From Anaerolineales bacterium (GTDB taxonomy: Bacteria > Chloroflexota > Anaerolineae > JAAEKA01): a DNA stretch of 64,000 nucleotides. Shown one piece after another: positions 16,015 through 25,600 of the stretch (its first letter is position 1; every line of letters begins with the position of its first letter). Both the position numbers and the translations under genes were made by a program. The notes under the pieces are model-generated. The model saw only the letters and a program-made list of their open reading frames with translations. It had not been told where the DNA came from and did no database searches. The DNA is taken from contig JACKBI010000008.1 in NCBI GenBank assembly GCA_020634615.1, forward strand, positions 186,001 to 250,000. Direction: 5' to 3'.

Positions 16015-16917
16015 CTACGATTTCGCCGAGATCGGTTTCTTGTCGGCCCAGACAAGCTCGGCCAGGCGCCGTCCGGTGGGCGTGGCAGCCAGGCCGCCCT
16101 GGGCTGTTTCCTTGAAACGTTCATCCATGCGCCGGCCGATCTGCGCCATCGCGTCGATCACCTCGTCGGCGGGGATGACGCTCTCTACACCGGCCATTGC
16201 GAGATCGACGGCGATGAAGCATTGCGCGGCGCCGGCTGCGTTGCGCTTGACGCAGGGTACCTCCACCAGTCCGGCCACTGGATCACACACCAGGCCCAGC
16301 ATGTTTTTGAAGGTGATCGCCACAGCCTGCGCTGATTGATGGGGTGTGCCACCCAGCAGTTCGACCGCCGCCGCCGCCGCCATGGCGGCGGCGCTGCCGG
16401 TCTCGGCCTGGCAGCCGCCGGCCGCACCGGAGACGCTGGCGCGGCGCATGATCACCATGCCGACGCCGCTGGCTGTGAAGAGCGCGTTGACCAGATCAGC
16501 ATCGCTGAAGCCGCGCGCTTCTTGCAGAGTCAACAGCACGGCAGGCAGAATGCCTGCCGATCCGGCCGTGGGCGTCGCGACGATGCAGCCCATGCCCGCG
16601 TTGACCTCGTTGACAGCCATGGCGCGCGCCACGGCGCGGCTGAGGATGGGGCCGGTCAGCGGTTCGTGGCCATCCTCGCCCAACCAGTTCCAGAAGCGGT
16701 ACGCGCTGCCGCCGCTGATGCCGCTGATCGACATCACCGGTTCGGCAATCCCCTGCGCCGCGGCCCGCTGCATAATCTCCAGCCGGCGGCCCATGCGGCT
16801 GAGCAAGTGCTCGCGCGGCTTGCCGCTGTTGGCTATTTCAGCCGCGATGACAATCTCATAAAGCGGCTGGCCGGTCGCGCCGGCTTCGTTTACCATTTGA
16901 GCAATCGAATCGAACAT
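16015..16917 (-). CDS. sdaAA: L-serine dehydratase, iron-sulfur type, alpha subunit
   Basis: Deaminates L-serine to pyruvate and ammonia using a [4Fe-4S] cluster. 300 residues, matching the separate alpha subunit of the Bacillus-type two-subunit enzyme. Cluster ligands are seen as Cys in GGCQAETGSA, GLVCDPVAG and VEVPCVKRN; GMGCIVATPTAGSAGILP is the other conserved block. ATG at 16917 (MFDSIAQMV) is preferred over an upstream in-frame ATG at 17013. No beta subunit (SdaAB) gene is in the window, so either it lies elsewhere or the alpha chain works with a distant partner. Confidence 0.92.
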   Translation of the reverse strand: MFDSIAQMVNEAGATGQPLYEIVIAAEIANSGKPREHLLSRMGRRLEIMQRAAAQGIAEPVMSISGISGGSAYRFWNWLGEDGHEPLTGPILSRAVARAMAVNEVNAGMGCIVATPTAGSAGILPAVLLTLQEARGFSDADLVNALFTASGVGMVIMRRASVSGAAGGCQAETGSAAAMAAAAAVELLGGTPHQSAQAVAITFKNMLGLVCDPVAGLVEVPCVKRNAAGAAQCFIAVDLAMAGVESVIPADEVIDAMAQIGRRMDERFKETAQGGLAATPTGRRLAELVWADKKPISAKS

Positions 16918-17075
16918 GATGGTTACGTCTCCGTTACCCGTTGGTGTAATAGCTGGGACGGGTGATACAATCTGACCCGCCGGATCATAATCCACTGCGG
17001 CAGTATTAGTCAAGCTGGTCGCGGTTGGGGCCGTCGATCAATAATCACATGGTTCGACACAGAGGAGGTTCGCAG

Positions 17076-17240
17076 ATGGGGACGTACGGCTATGACCCCG
17101 CCCGCCAGCATTTTGCACGCTCGGATCCGCTTGAACGTTTGTGTTCGGGCTTATGGTGCTGGTGGATAGTCAAGGAGTCGTATCAGGATAGCACCGTAGC
17201 GCTACGATTTACCAACCAGTCGTCAGGTAAGTGCGTTTGA
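17076..17240 (+). CDS. Possible small ORF with strong ribosome site
   Basis: 54 codons (MGTYGYDPARQHFAR...) with GAGGAGG seven nt before the ATG. The product, rich in Trp/Cys (LCSGLWCWW), matches nothing I know. The good ribosome site is the only support; codon pattern is unconvincing. It may be a remnant or a leader peptide upstream of the P450 operon. Confidence 0.25.
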   Translation: MGTYGYDPARQHFARSDPLERLCSGLWCWWIVKESYQDSTVALRFTNQSSGKCV

Positions 17241-17328
17241 GGAAGATGCAATTTTCGCGCTGCTGTGAGGTCAGACCTGTACCCATGAAAGCTATGCGAT
17301 TTCTGCGTTCAATTGTTATTCGGATAGA

Positions 17329-17350
17329 TCGTAACGCTTTTCGTAACGAT
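17329..17350 (+). promoter_or_regulatory. Direct-repeat operator upstream of the P450 operon
   Basis: Two copies of TCGTAACG 12 nt apart, ending 43 nt before the P450 ATG. The 22-nt site differs by one base from the one at 25922-25943 upstream of the SpoIIE gene. Spacing near one helical turn fits a protein binding as a head-to-tail dimer. Binding is inferred. Confidence 0.55.
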
Positions 17351-17393
17351 AAGTGGACGATTTGATGCTATTCTGTGGCCAAGGAGATATGCC

Positions 17394-18794
17394 ATGACAG
17401 CAACAATTCAAGCAACACGACCAGGCATGACTGCTGCAACCCGTGAAATTACCGGCCCGGCCGGTGCGCCGCTGGTCGGTAACACCTTACAGCTCCAGCG
17501 CGACCCGCTGGGTTTCATCATGCGCGTCGCAACCGAATACGGCGATGTGGCGCGCTACCGGCTGGGCAACGTCACCTTTAACCAGGTAAGTCACCCCGAC
17601 GGTGCACAGCGCATTCTGCAAGAGAACCACCACAACTACATCAAGGGCGACATGTTCGACATTCTGCGTCAACTGGCCGGCGACGGCCTGTTTACAAGTG
17701 AGGGCGATTTGTGGCTCCGCCAGCGGCGATTGATGCAGCCGGCCTTTCATCGCCGCCGCATCGCCGGCTTCGGCGAGGTGATGACCGGTCGCACCCTGGA
17801 CATGCTGGCCCGTTGGGATCAGCGCGCCGACACCAGCCAGCCGTTGAATGTCGCCGAGGAGATGACCGCCCTGACGATGGCCATCATCAGCGAGACCATG
17901 TTTGGTGCCCATCTAGACACCGATACCCACGCTGTCAGCGAGGCAATCACGCTGCTGCTGGCCGACATCAATTTCCGCTTTCAGTTGCCCTTCTACCCAT
18001 CGTTGCGCTGGCCAACGCTGCGCAACCGGCGTACGCTGGCCGCCATGCGTACCGTCGACGACGTGGTGCTGGGCATCATCGAACAGCGCCGCCGCAGCGG
18101 CGAGCAGCGGGATGATCTGCTGGGCATGCTGATGGAGATGGTTGACGAGGAGACCGGCCAGGGGATGAGCGACAAGCAACTGCGCGATGAGGTAGTTACA
18201 ATTTTCGTCGCCGGCCACGAGACGACCGCGGTAGCGCTGACGTGGGCGTTCTACCTGTTGTCACAGAACCTGGGGGCAGAGGCTGAGCTACACGCCGAAC
18301 TGGATCAGGTGTTGGCTGGTCGCGCGCCCGGCGCGGCTGATGTGCCCAATCTGCGCTACACACGCATGATCATCGACGAGACGCTGCGGCTCTACCCGCC
18401 GGCGTGGATCACCAACCGCGAGGCGGTGGCCGAGGACGTGGTGTGTGGCTACCGCATTCCGGCCGGCGCAGTGGTGGCGGTCAGTCCGTACGTGATCCAC
18501 CACTCGGCAGCATGGTGGCCCGACCCGGATCGCTTCGACCCGCAGCGCTTCGATCCGGACACGCCCCATGACAGGCCGCGTTTCGCCTACATGCCGTTCG
18601 GCGGCGGACCGCACCAATGCATCGGCAACACCTTTGCGTTGATGGAGGCGATGCTGCTCCTGGCAACGGTGGCGCAGCGCTACAGGCTGTTGCTGGCGCC
18701 GGGTGCGGTCGTCAAACCGCAACCGCAAACAACGCTGCGGCCGGCTGGTGGTCTGCCGATGCTGCTCCAATCGCGAACCGAAAGTCAAGGGTAG
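17394..18794 (+). CDS. Cytochrome P450
   Basis: 466-residue haem mono-oxygenase. Visible: C-helix WLRQRRLMQPAFHR, I-helix oxygen-activation motif AGHETTAVALTW, K-helix ETLR, PERF-like region PDRFDPQRF, and the haem loop FGGGPHQCIG with Cys409 as thiolate ligand. No N-terminal TM anchor, so soluble. The closest known types I can recall are bacterial class-I-like P450s with FGGGxHxCIG that oxidise fatty acids or terpenoids/carotenoids; substrate open. No ferredoxin or reductase gene is adjacent. The next gene starts 6 nt downstream, so it is co-transcribed with two multi-TM proteins. Likely controlled by the direct-repeat site at 17329. Confidence 0.95.
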   Translation: MTATIQATRPGMTAATREITGPAGAPLVGNTLQLQRDPLGFIMRVATEYGDVARYRLGNVTFNQVSHPDGAQRILQENHHNYIKGDMFDILRQLAGDGLFTSEGDLWLRQRRLMQPAFHRRRIAGFGEVMTGRTLDMLARWDQRADTSQPLNVAEEMTALTMAIISETMFGAHLDTDTHAVSEAITLLLADINFRFQLPFYPSLRWPTLRNRRTLAAMRTVDDVVLGIIEQRRRSGEQRDDLLGMLMEMVDEETGQGMSDKQLRDEVVTIFVAGHETTAVALTWAFYLLSQNLGAEAELHAELDQVLAGRAPGAADVPNLRYTRMIIDETLRLYPPAWITNREAVAEDVVCGYRIPAGAVVAVSPYVIHHSAAWWPDPDRFDPQRFDPDTPHDRPRFAYMPFGGGPHQCIGNTFALMEAMLLLATVAQRYRLLLAPGAVVKPQPQTTLRPAGGLPMLLQSRTESQG

Positions 18795-18800
18795 TCGGAT

Positions 18801-20012
18801 ATGACTGTGACGAAGCGGGAAAACAGGACTGGGGTGTTGGCCTGGCTGCTGGCGGGGCTGGTCGCTATAGTGACATTGGTCCAGGTGCCATTGACTTTAC
18901 AGCAATCGCCGCCGGCAACTCTCGGTGCCCTGGCGGGTACTATTGCCTGGGGCGTGGCAATCCCATGGACGTATGCTTTTCTGGCGGCGCTGATCATCAA
19001 CCGCCAGCCTGGCAACCGGGTTGGCTGGCTGCTGTTGCTGGTCGGGCTTTCAGGTGTCATTCCGACAACGGCGATTCTTGGCATGATGCCAGAGCCAGTG
19101 AGGATCACGCCCGGCGTGTGGCTGCTGACTTCAGTGGACAACTGGTCCTGGGTTCCGCTTATCTTCGCGATCTTCCTGATCCCGCTGAACTTCCCTACCG
19201 GGCGGCCACCCACCCCGCGCTGGCGCTGGGTGAACTGGCTGGCGGTGGCCATGGCTGTGTTTTTTATCGTTCTGATTTCCCTAGTCTCTACCACCGGTCC
19301 TGCCGACGAATCCTGGAGGTTGGCTAACCCGATCGGTTTCATTCCCGTGGAATGGGTCAATGGGCCGTTTTTGATCGTCTGGGGGATTGGACTGGTGACG
19401 GTGGTCGGGGCCAGTGTAGCGTCGCTGTTCGTGCGCTTCCGCAGAGGCTCGCGGGTTGAGCGGGAGCAAATCAAGTGGCTGCTCTACGCAGGTGCATTCC
19501 TGCTGGTGGTGTACCCCGTGACATTCTTCCTCGTGCCACCTGGAGCCACCAGCGATGCCTGGGGCAATCTGTTGCTTACTGTTGCCATCCTCGCACTGCC
19601 CGTCGCCATCGCCATCGCCATTCTGCGCTATCGGCTCTACGATATTGACGTCATCATTCGCAAGACATTGGTCTATGCCGCGTTGACGGTGTTGCTGGGC
19701 CTGGTGTACTTCGGCAGCGTGATCCTGTTGCAGCGAGTGCTGGGCACGCTGACAGGCATCGAACGGTCCCCGCTGGCGGTTGTAGTCTCGACGCTGATCA
19801 TCGCGGCGCTGTTCACCCCTTTGCGGCGGCGCATCCAGGACTGGATCGATCGCCGTTTCTTCCGCAAGAAGTACGACGCCCAGCAGGTACTGGCCCAGTT
19901 CGCGTTGACGGCGCGCGACGAAACCGACCTGGATGCGCTGACCGCGGAATTGGTTCGTGTGGTGCAGGAGACGATGCAGCCGGAGCAGGTGAGTATATGG
20001 CTGCGCAAATGA
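18801..20012 (+). CDS. Multi-TM sensor-like protein truncated at its GAF domain, copy 1
   Basis: 403 residues, about ten predicted TM helices, then a cytoplasmic tail RRRIQDWIDRRFFRKKYDAQQVLAQFALTARDETDLDALTAELVRV-type that in many Chloroflexota kinases and phosphatases forms the helix leading into a GAF domain. Here the chain stops right at the first GAF strand (QVSIWLRK), so no output domain exists. The matching rest of a GAF domain opens the SpoIIE protein at 25976. It starts 6 nt after the P450 stop and overlaps the next gene. Its C-terminal 66 residues differ from copy 2 at only three positions, while the membrane parts are clearly diverged. Role: probably sensing or scaffolding in the membrane. 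Confidence 0.82.
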   Translation: MTVTKRENRTGVLAWLLAGLVAIVTLVQVPLTLQQSPPATLGALAGTIAWGVAIPWTYAFLAALIINRQPGNRVGWLLLLVGLSGVIPTTAILGMMPEPVRITPGVWLLTSVDNWSWVPLIFAIFLIPLNFPTGRPPTPRWRWVNWLAVAMAVFFIVLISLVSTTGPADESWRLANPIGFIPVEWVNGPFLIVWGIGLVTVVGASVASLFVRFRRGSRVEREQIKWLLYAGAFLLVVYPVTFFLVPPGATSDAWGNLLLTVAILALPVAIAIAILRYRLYDIDVIIRKTLVYAALTVLLGLVYFGSVILLQRVLGTLTGIERSPLAVVVSTLIIAALFTPLRRRIQDWIDRRFFRKKYDAQQVLAQFALTARDETDLDALTAELVRVVQETMQPEQVSIWLRK

Positions 20013-21313
20013 GCGTCGCCGGCCAACGGCTGAAAAGCGAGGACCCGCCAGGTCCCGGAGCAGAGCGCGCCGACAGCCGCTGGAGCCGCTTGCTGATTGC
20101 GGTGCTTGCAGTGTTGATCGCGTATGTCATCGCTTGTTACGTCCTGGTACTGACGAGCATCCCGGCCTATTACCGCAACATCGTCAGCCTGTCCGTGCCG
20201 ACGTCATACATAGGCGGAGAAGTCGCCGCTAATAACGTCATGGTGGCTACCGAGGCCGCAGCGCGCGGTATGTCGTTGTCAACCTACGCGATCTACAGTG
20301 TCACCGTAAATCTTCTCGTTGCCGCCGGTTTTGTTCTGGCCGGTCTGCTTATCCTCTCCAAGGCGCAGCAGGAATGGTTTCGTTGGTTCACCGCCTTCAT
20401 GCTGCTGTTCTTTCCTCTCGGGACGCTGGAATGGGTGCTGCTGGTGGCGGGAATCAACCAGGCTTTCTACCAACTGGGTGGACTTCTGTGGCCTGCCTTT
20501 CTGATCTTTCTCTACCTGTTTCCCAATGGCCGCGCGGTGCCCCGCTGGTCGCGCTGGCCGATGGCAGTCATCGTCGGCGTGCATTTCTTGGTTCAGGCAA
20601 CAGGGTTTGCCAGCTACTACGTGGAATTCTCGGCTGATTTGTTGCAGACAGTCAGTTCCCTGTTCGTCGTCGTGTTGATCGGCTTTGCATTCATTCTATT
20701 CTGTCAGGTCTATCGCTATCGGTATGTGTCCACCGCGGTTGAGCGCGCGCAGATCAAGTGGTTCGTTGCGACTCTGGCACTGATCGTCGTCTTCTCGGTA
20801 GCAGACACGCTGATCTCCGGACAGGTTCTTCAATCGCGCCCCGGCTTTTCGGCAGATCTGGACAACATCTCCAACCTGTTGATCCCTGCATCCATCACGA
20901 TTGCCATTCTGCGTTACCGGCTGTGGGATATCGACGTCATTATCCGCAAGACGTTGATCTACACCACGCTGACCGCGATGCTGGCATTGGTCTACTTCGG
21001 AGCGGTGGTGTTGCTACAGCAGGTGTTTGGCTCGTTGACAGGTGCTGATAAATCGCCGCTGGCAATTGTGATCTCGACCCTGGTCATTGCCGCCCTGTTC
21101 ACGCCGCTGCGCCGGCGCATCCAGGACTGGATCGACCGCCGCTTCTTCCGCAGGAAGTACGACGCCCAGCAGGTGCTGGCGCAGTTCGCGTTGACGGCGC
21201 GCGACGAAACCGACCTGGATGCGTTGACCGCGGAACTGGTCCGTGTGGTGCAGGAGACGATGCAACCGGAGAGTGTGAGTGTGTGGCTCGTGGACGACGA
21301 AGACGCGAAATAG
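19997..21313 (+). CDS. Multi-TM sensor-like protein truncated at its GAF domain, copy 2
   Basis: 438 residues, paralogue of the preceding gene: a 30-residue polar N-terminus, about nine TM helices with a longer first outside loop, the ILRYRLWDIDVIIRKTLIY block, and the same tail ending ...QPESVSVWLVDDEDAK. Again no enzymatic output domain. Start: ATG 19997 has AGGTGAG upstream and overlaps the previous gene by 16 nt; ATG 20009 in an ATGA overlap is an alternative. Near identity of the tail in both protein and DNA, beside diverged membrane halves, points to gene conversion or strong constraint on an interaction surface. Confidence 0.82.
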   Translation: MAAQMSVAGQRLKSEDPPGPGAERADSRWSRLLIAVLAVLIAYVIACYVLVLTSIPAYYRNIVSLSVPTSYIGGEVAANNVMVATEAAARGMSLSTYAIYSVTVNLLVAAGFVLAGLLILSKAQQEWFRWFTAFMLLFFPLGTLEWVLLVAGINQAFYQLGGLLWPAFLIFLYLFPNGRAVPRWSRWPMAVIVGVHFLVQATGFASYYVEFSADLLQTVSSLFVVVLIGFAFILFCQVYRYRYVSTAVERAQIKWFVATLALIVVFSVADTLISGQVLQSRPGFSADLDNISNLLIPASITIAILRYRLWDIDVIIRKTLIYTTLTAMLALVYFGAVVLLQQVFGSLTGADKSPLAIVISTLVIAALFTPLRRRIQDWIDRRFFRRKYDAQQVLAQFALTARDETDLDALTAELVRVVQETMQPESVSVWLVDDEDAK

Positions 21314-21378
21314 CGTGAAGGCACGAAGCGCCCACGAGGTGTTCGTGATCTTCGCGTTTCTTCGTGATTTCGTGGTCC
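21314..21378. repeat. Short-period repeat of the CTTCGTGxTTTCGTGGT type
   Basis: Immediately after the copy 2 stop: GCACGAAGCGCCCACGAGG, then TTCGTGATCTTCGCG and TTCTTCGTGATTTCGTGG. Same word family as the larger palindrome at 30741-30941. Confidence 0.45.
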
Positions 21379-21387
21379 AGCGGTCTG

Positions 21388-21432
21388 CACTGCGCGCGAC
21401 GAGACCGACTTCGACGCGCTGATCGCGGATTG
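21388..21432 (+). pseudogene. Remnant of a third multi-TM protein C-terminus
   Basis: Reads RARDETDFDALIADW in frame, matching TARDETDLDALTAEL of the two upstream paralogues, also at DNA level (GCGCGCGACGA-ACCGAC). Nothing of the membrane part remains; it is preceded by the repeat at 21314. Best read as a decayed duplicate. Confidence 0.6.
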
Positions 21433-21559
21433 GTGCCAACGCCCCAGCAGACCGGCATTATGGTTCTGCAACTGCACGAGACGCCCGTGCTCGACCCGGA
21501 TTCCTTGCTGACGATAGAATGTCAGCTTGGGCGCACTTGGTAGGAGAGGACCCGCCAGC

Positions 21560-22669
21560 ATGCCAGATGGAGTTATCACCAGCATCGACCAGGTCACGTC
21601 GGCGTGGCTCACGTCAGTTCTTGCCGAAAGCGGTGCGTTGACGCACGGCGCAGTGGCGTCGTTCGAGGTGGATGCCGGCCAGGGGAACTGGTCAACCAAC
21701 GCCAAACTGATTGTGATCTACACAGAGGACGCGCAGGGGGCGCTTCCCCGGCGGCTGTTCCTGAAGATGGTCAGTACGGACCAGCAAGACGAGTCCTTTG
21801 ACGAGTCGGAGTTCACCTATTACAGCCGCGATTACGTGGATGTGGTTGACGCGCCGCTGCTGCGCTGCTACGACGCGGCCTACTCAGGGCAGCTGAAGCG
21901 GTACCACATCCTGCTGGACGATGTGTCGGAAACCCACACGACGGCAGGGGAGAAAGCGCCGACGCTGGGGTATGGTCTGGCATTGGCGGAAGGGTTTGCC
22001 GTTCTGCATGCCCGCTGGTGGGGCGGCGAACGGCTGGCCGAAGCGGGAGCGTCCATGCACAGCGCCAGCCACATTCAAAGGTACGCGGCCATCGCTGAGC
22101 CAGGCGTCGCTCACATCGTCGGACGCTTCGCCGGCCAACTGGAACTGCATTGGCCGGATGCCATGCGCGAACTGTACGCCAGGCATCCGCAAGCCATGAT
22201 TGCGCGCACCGCAGGCAGCAACGGTTTCACACTGATCCACGGCGACCCCAACGAACACAACATCCTTGTGCCGCGTCTGGGCGATCGCCCGGTTTACCTG
22301 ATCGACCGCCAACCGTTCGACTGGAGTTTGACCGTCTGGCTGGGGATCTACGACCTGACCTACGCCATGGTGCTGGACTGGCCGACCGAGACGCGACGGC
22401 AATGCGAGATGCCCGTCCTGCAGCGCTATCATGCCACGCTGATCGAAAACGGTGTGCGCGATTACTCGTGGGAGCAATTGTTCGACGACTACAGGCTGTG
22501 CGTGCCGATGTGCGTCTACGTTGCGACCGAGTTTTGCCGCGGCGGCATCAACGAGCGCTGGATTGACACGTGGCTGACGATGCTTAAGCGAGCGCTGACG
22601 GCCTGCGATGATCTGGACTGTCACGCGATGTGGAAGTACGACACAGGATGCGGCGTAAACGAGAACTGA
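21560..22669 (+). CDS. APH/choline-kinase-like phosphotransferase
   Basis: 369 residues. Protein-kinase-like fold of the aminoglycoside/choline kinase type: a Lys-bearing strand (RRLFLKMVST), the linker YHILLDDVSE, the Brenner catalytic loop IHGDPNEHNILV (Asp base, Asn metal) and the metal motif LIDRQPFDW in place of DFG. Related to the family annotated as phosphotransferase / ecdysteroid-kinase-like. It probably phosphorylates a small hydroxyl-bearing molecule; substrate unknown. ATG at 21560 follows TAGGAGAGGA. The next gene starts 11 nt later, so the two are co-transcribed. Confidence 0.85.
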   Translation: MPDGVITSIDQVTSAWLTSVLAESGALTHGAVASFEVDAGQGNWSTNAKLIVIYTEDAQGALPRRLFLKMVSTDQQDESFDESEFTYYSRDYVDVVDAPLLRCYDAAYSGQLKRYHILLDDVSETHTTAGEKAPTLGYGLALAEGFAVLHARWWGGERLAEAGASMHSASHIQRYAAIAEPGVAHIVGRFAGQLELHWPDAMRELYARHPQAMIARTAGSNGFTLIHGDPNEHNILVPRLGDRPVYLIDRQPFDWSLTVWLGIYDLTYAMVLDWPTETRRQCEMPVLQRYHATLIENGVRDYSWEQLFDDYRLCVPMCVYVATEFCRGGINERWIDTWLTMLKRALTACDDLDCHAMWKYDTGCGVNEN

Positions 22670-22680
22670 GGAGGCACACG

Positions 22681-25600
22681 ATGGAAGCAGGAAATGAGCC
22701 AACAAGCGAGCGAGAGATGAAGATGAGTTTCAGTTTTGACCGCGCGGGGTTGCGACTGGAATACAGCCTGATCGGGGTAGTGGTCCATCTCGATGGTTGT
22801 GCGACAGCAGGAGCGCCAGGCAGCCCTGCGCTGCCGAGCCAGACAGCGCGCGTCGTGCTGCCACCGCATACCCGCCTGGCTGAGGCGCGAGCGGAAGCGA
22901 GCGACGTGGTGCTACTCAACAGCGAAATCTTGCCTATCGCACCGCTGCAGCCGCTGCGGGCCGCCGCGAGCGACAAGCAGGAGAATGCTGAGACACCTCC
23001 ATACAACCGGCCAGAAGAAGAACAGCGAGACTACCCACACGAAATCCGTGATCCGCGTCAGGACGATGCGTCGAAGAGCGAACGCTTTCCAACCCCTGCC
23101 TTCGTGCCTGCAAACACCGATCTGTATGCCGAGGCAACCGATCGCCCTGCAGGCCGACTGCTGGCTGCGGTCGACGAGGGGCTGAACCAGATAGCAACGA
23201 TCCAGCTTAATCCGGTCCGGTTGAACGCTGACGGGCTACTGGAATTCAGCCCGCGCATCGATGTCACGCTGACACTCGAGCCGGTGGGAAACAGCGATGA
23301 TCGCCGCGTTCCGGCCACGATTCACTCGCGCGGGCAGGCGATGCGCCAGATCGCCCTGACGCGCCTTACTGTCGTCAATCCTGACCAGGTGATAGACTAC
23401 TCTGATCTGTTTCCAATCTTTCCCATCCATGCGGATTACCTGATAGTTGCCGACAACCAGACGTGGAATTCGGAGACAATTGCTCCGACCGGCTCCGCGG
23501 GCGGCGACCTGGTGGCCAGCTTTGAACGGTTGGCTGCATGGAAGCGCCAGCGCGGGCTCAAGGCGCGGGTGGTGACCATCAGTGACATTGTAGCCGGACG
23601 ATACGGCAACTTTCGGTCCGGCAGCCGCGACCTGCAAGAGGTGATCCGTCGCTTCTTGCAGATGGCTCAAGATGCCTGGGGGGTGGCTTGGGTCTTGTTA
23701 GGTGGTGATACGTCCATCGTGCCGGTGCGGCGGGTTGCTGGTGGCCGGGAGGGCAATATCAACCTTCAGGCATCCAATCCGCCACCCGATAACACCTCTT
23801 TCTGGACGGGCAGCTACCTGCGCATGCACGTCGTCAACCCGGGAACATGGTGGGGTGCTGCCACGACGAACCTCCTGGTGCGACCTGACACGGGGATGTT
23901 GATTCCCTATGACGCCACGGGCGCCTCCAATTCAACGACGCGCGGCTGGTATTTCACCACCAATAACACCTATAGCACGCGCAGTGCCATGCCCACTGAG
24001 TTTGTGCGCGTTAATGGCCCCGCCGGACAGGTCAATGCCAACTTGCAGTTCCTCTACGAGTGGAACACGATCCCGACCGATCTGTACTACTCCAGTCTGG
24101 TGGGACCGCAATACAACCAGCCAGGCCGGCATGATTGGGACCTGACCAACAACGGCGTCTACGGCCAGCACTTCGCCGGCCTGGAGCTGGATGGCATCAA
24201 CTACACGCCGACGGTCAGCTTGGGGCGAGCGCCGGTGCGCAACGTGGCTGAGGCCGACACCTTCGTCGCTAAGGTCATCGCGTATGAGAAATATCAACGG
24301 CCCGACGGTACCACACTGGATCAGGACTGGACGAAACGCGTCGTGATGGTCTCGGAAAACTGGGGTGGACGACTGTGGATCGGCTCGTCGTCGAACAACC
24401 CACCAGATAACAACAGCTACCACCATTCCGCGGGCCAGGGTTACAGTCTGATCAAGCTGGCGGACACTCCCGACTGGAATTGGTCGCTGTTGGCTTACGT
24501 GGCTGAAGGTGACGTGCGTCTAATGCCCTATCGAACGGATGCGGCCACGGCTGGCCGCGGCTGGTACTTTGCTTTCAGCGAGACCGACCTGTCGCCGCGC
24601 ATCCTTCTCATTCCCTTGCCGGGCGGCGGTTTGATGCCGCTGCCAGTTCCGTCACAGTGGATCGTAGTCTATGGTCCGCCAGATGAAGTGGCGCCGGTTG
24701 GTTACATCTTCAACAACCTTCAACTCGACGGCTCCCTGGCCGATCAGGAAGCGCTGCGCCGGCAACTGCAACACGAGATGGCTGGCTTCAGCCGGTTGCG
24801 CCGGCTTTACGAGGACATCCAGGACATGACGCCTTCGCAGGTTGGCGCCGGACCGGTCGAACTGATCACGACTGCCGGTCTGCGCGACGCACTGAACGAC
24901 GGCCCGCACATTGTCAGTTTGTCGGGGCATGGCAGTGGTTGGGGGTGTTGCAAGCTGGACCAAACAGTCGCGGACAGTCTCAGCAACGGCTACCATACGT
25001 TCATCGCCTACGCCGATTCCTGCCTGACCAACCAGTTCGACGGCGATGCCATGAGCGAGCACTTAGTGCGCAATGCTAACGGCGGCGCTGTAGCCTATGT
25101 TGGCAATAGCCGCTTTTCATGGATCGGCGCAGGCGACGACATCCAGCGCCGTTTCTTCCATCAATGGGCGACCTTGGCCGGCCACGCGCACCTGGGCCTG
25201 CTGTTCGACACACGCTCTGAACTGGTCGATAGTTTCTATTGGGCCGATGGCCGCTGGTCAGTGCTCAGCCTTAACCTGATGGGAGACCCGGAGATGCCGC
25301 TGTGGTGGAACGAGCCGTTCCACTTCCGCGTCCCGGAGGTCTATCATTTCGACCGGCTGCGGCTGCTGCTCGACCCTCCAAATCCGCCCGACCCACCTTA
25401 TCGCATTGACTTGCCCTATAGCAGGATTTGGGGCCTGACCACGGTTCATCTGCGCCAGGGCGGACGCGAACAGGTAGCGCTGGCCAATCCGGCTGGCTGG
25501 TCCGAGATGTCATTGGCGGATTTTGAACCGGGCACGGCCACGCTGACCGTCACGCGGCCCGGTCATCAACCGGTGGTGCAGGAAGTCCAGATCAAGAAGT

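Noticed and set aside
17025..17075. Longer version of the small ORF starting at 17025
   Set aside because: The upstream start has no ribosome site, while the ATG at 17076 has GAGGAGG at the right distance.
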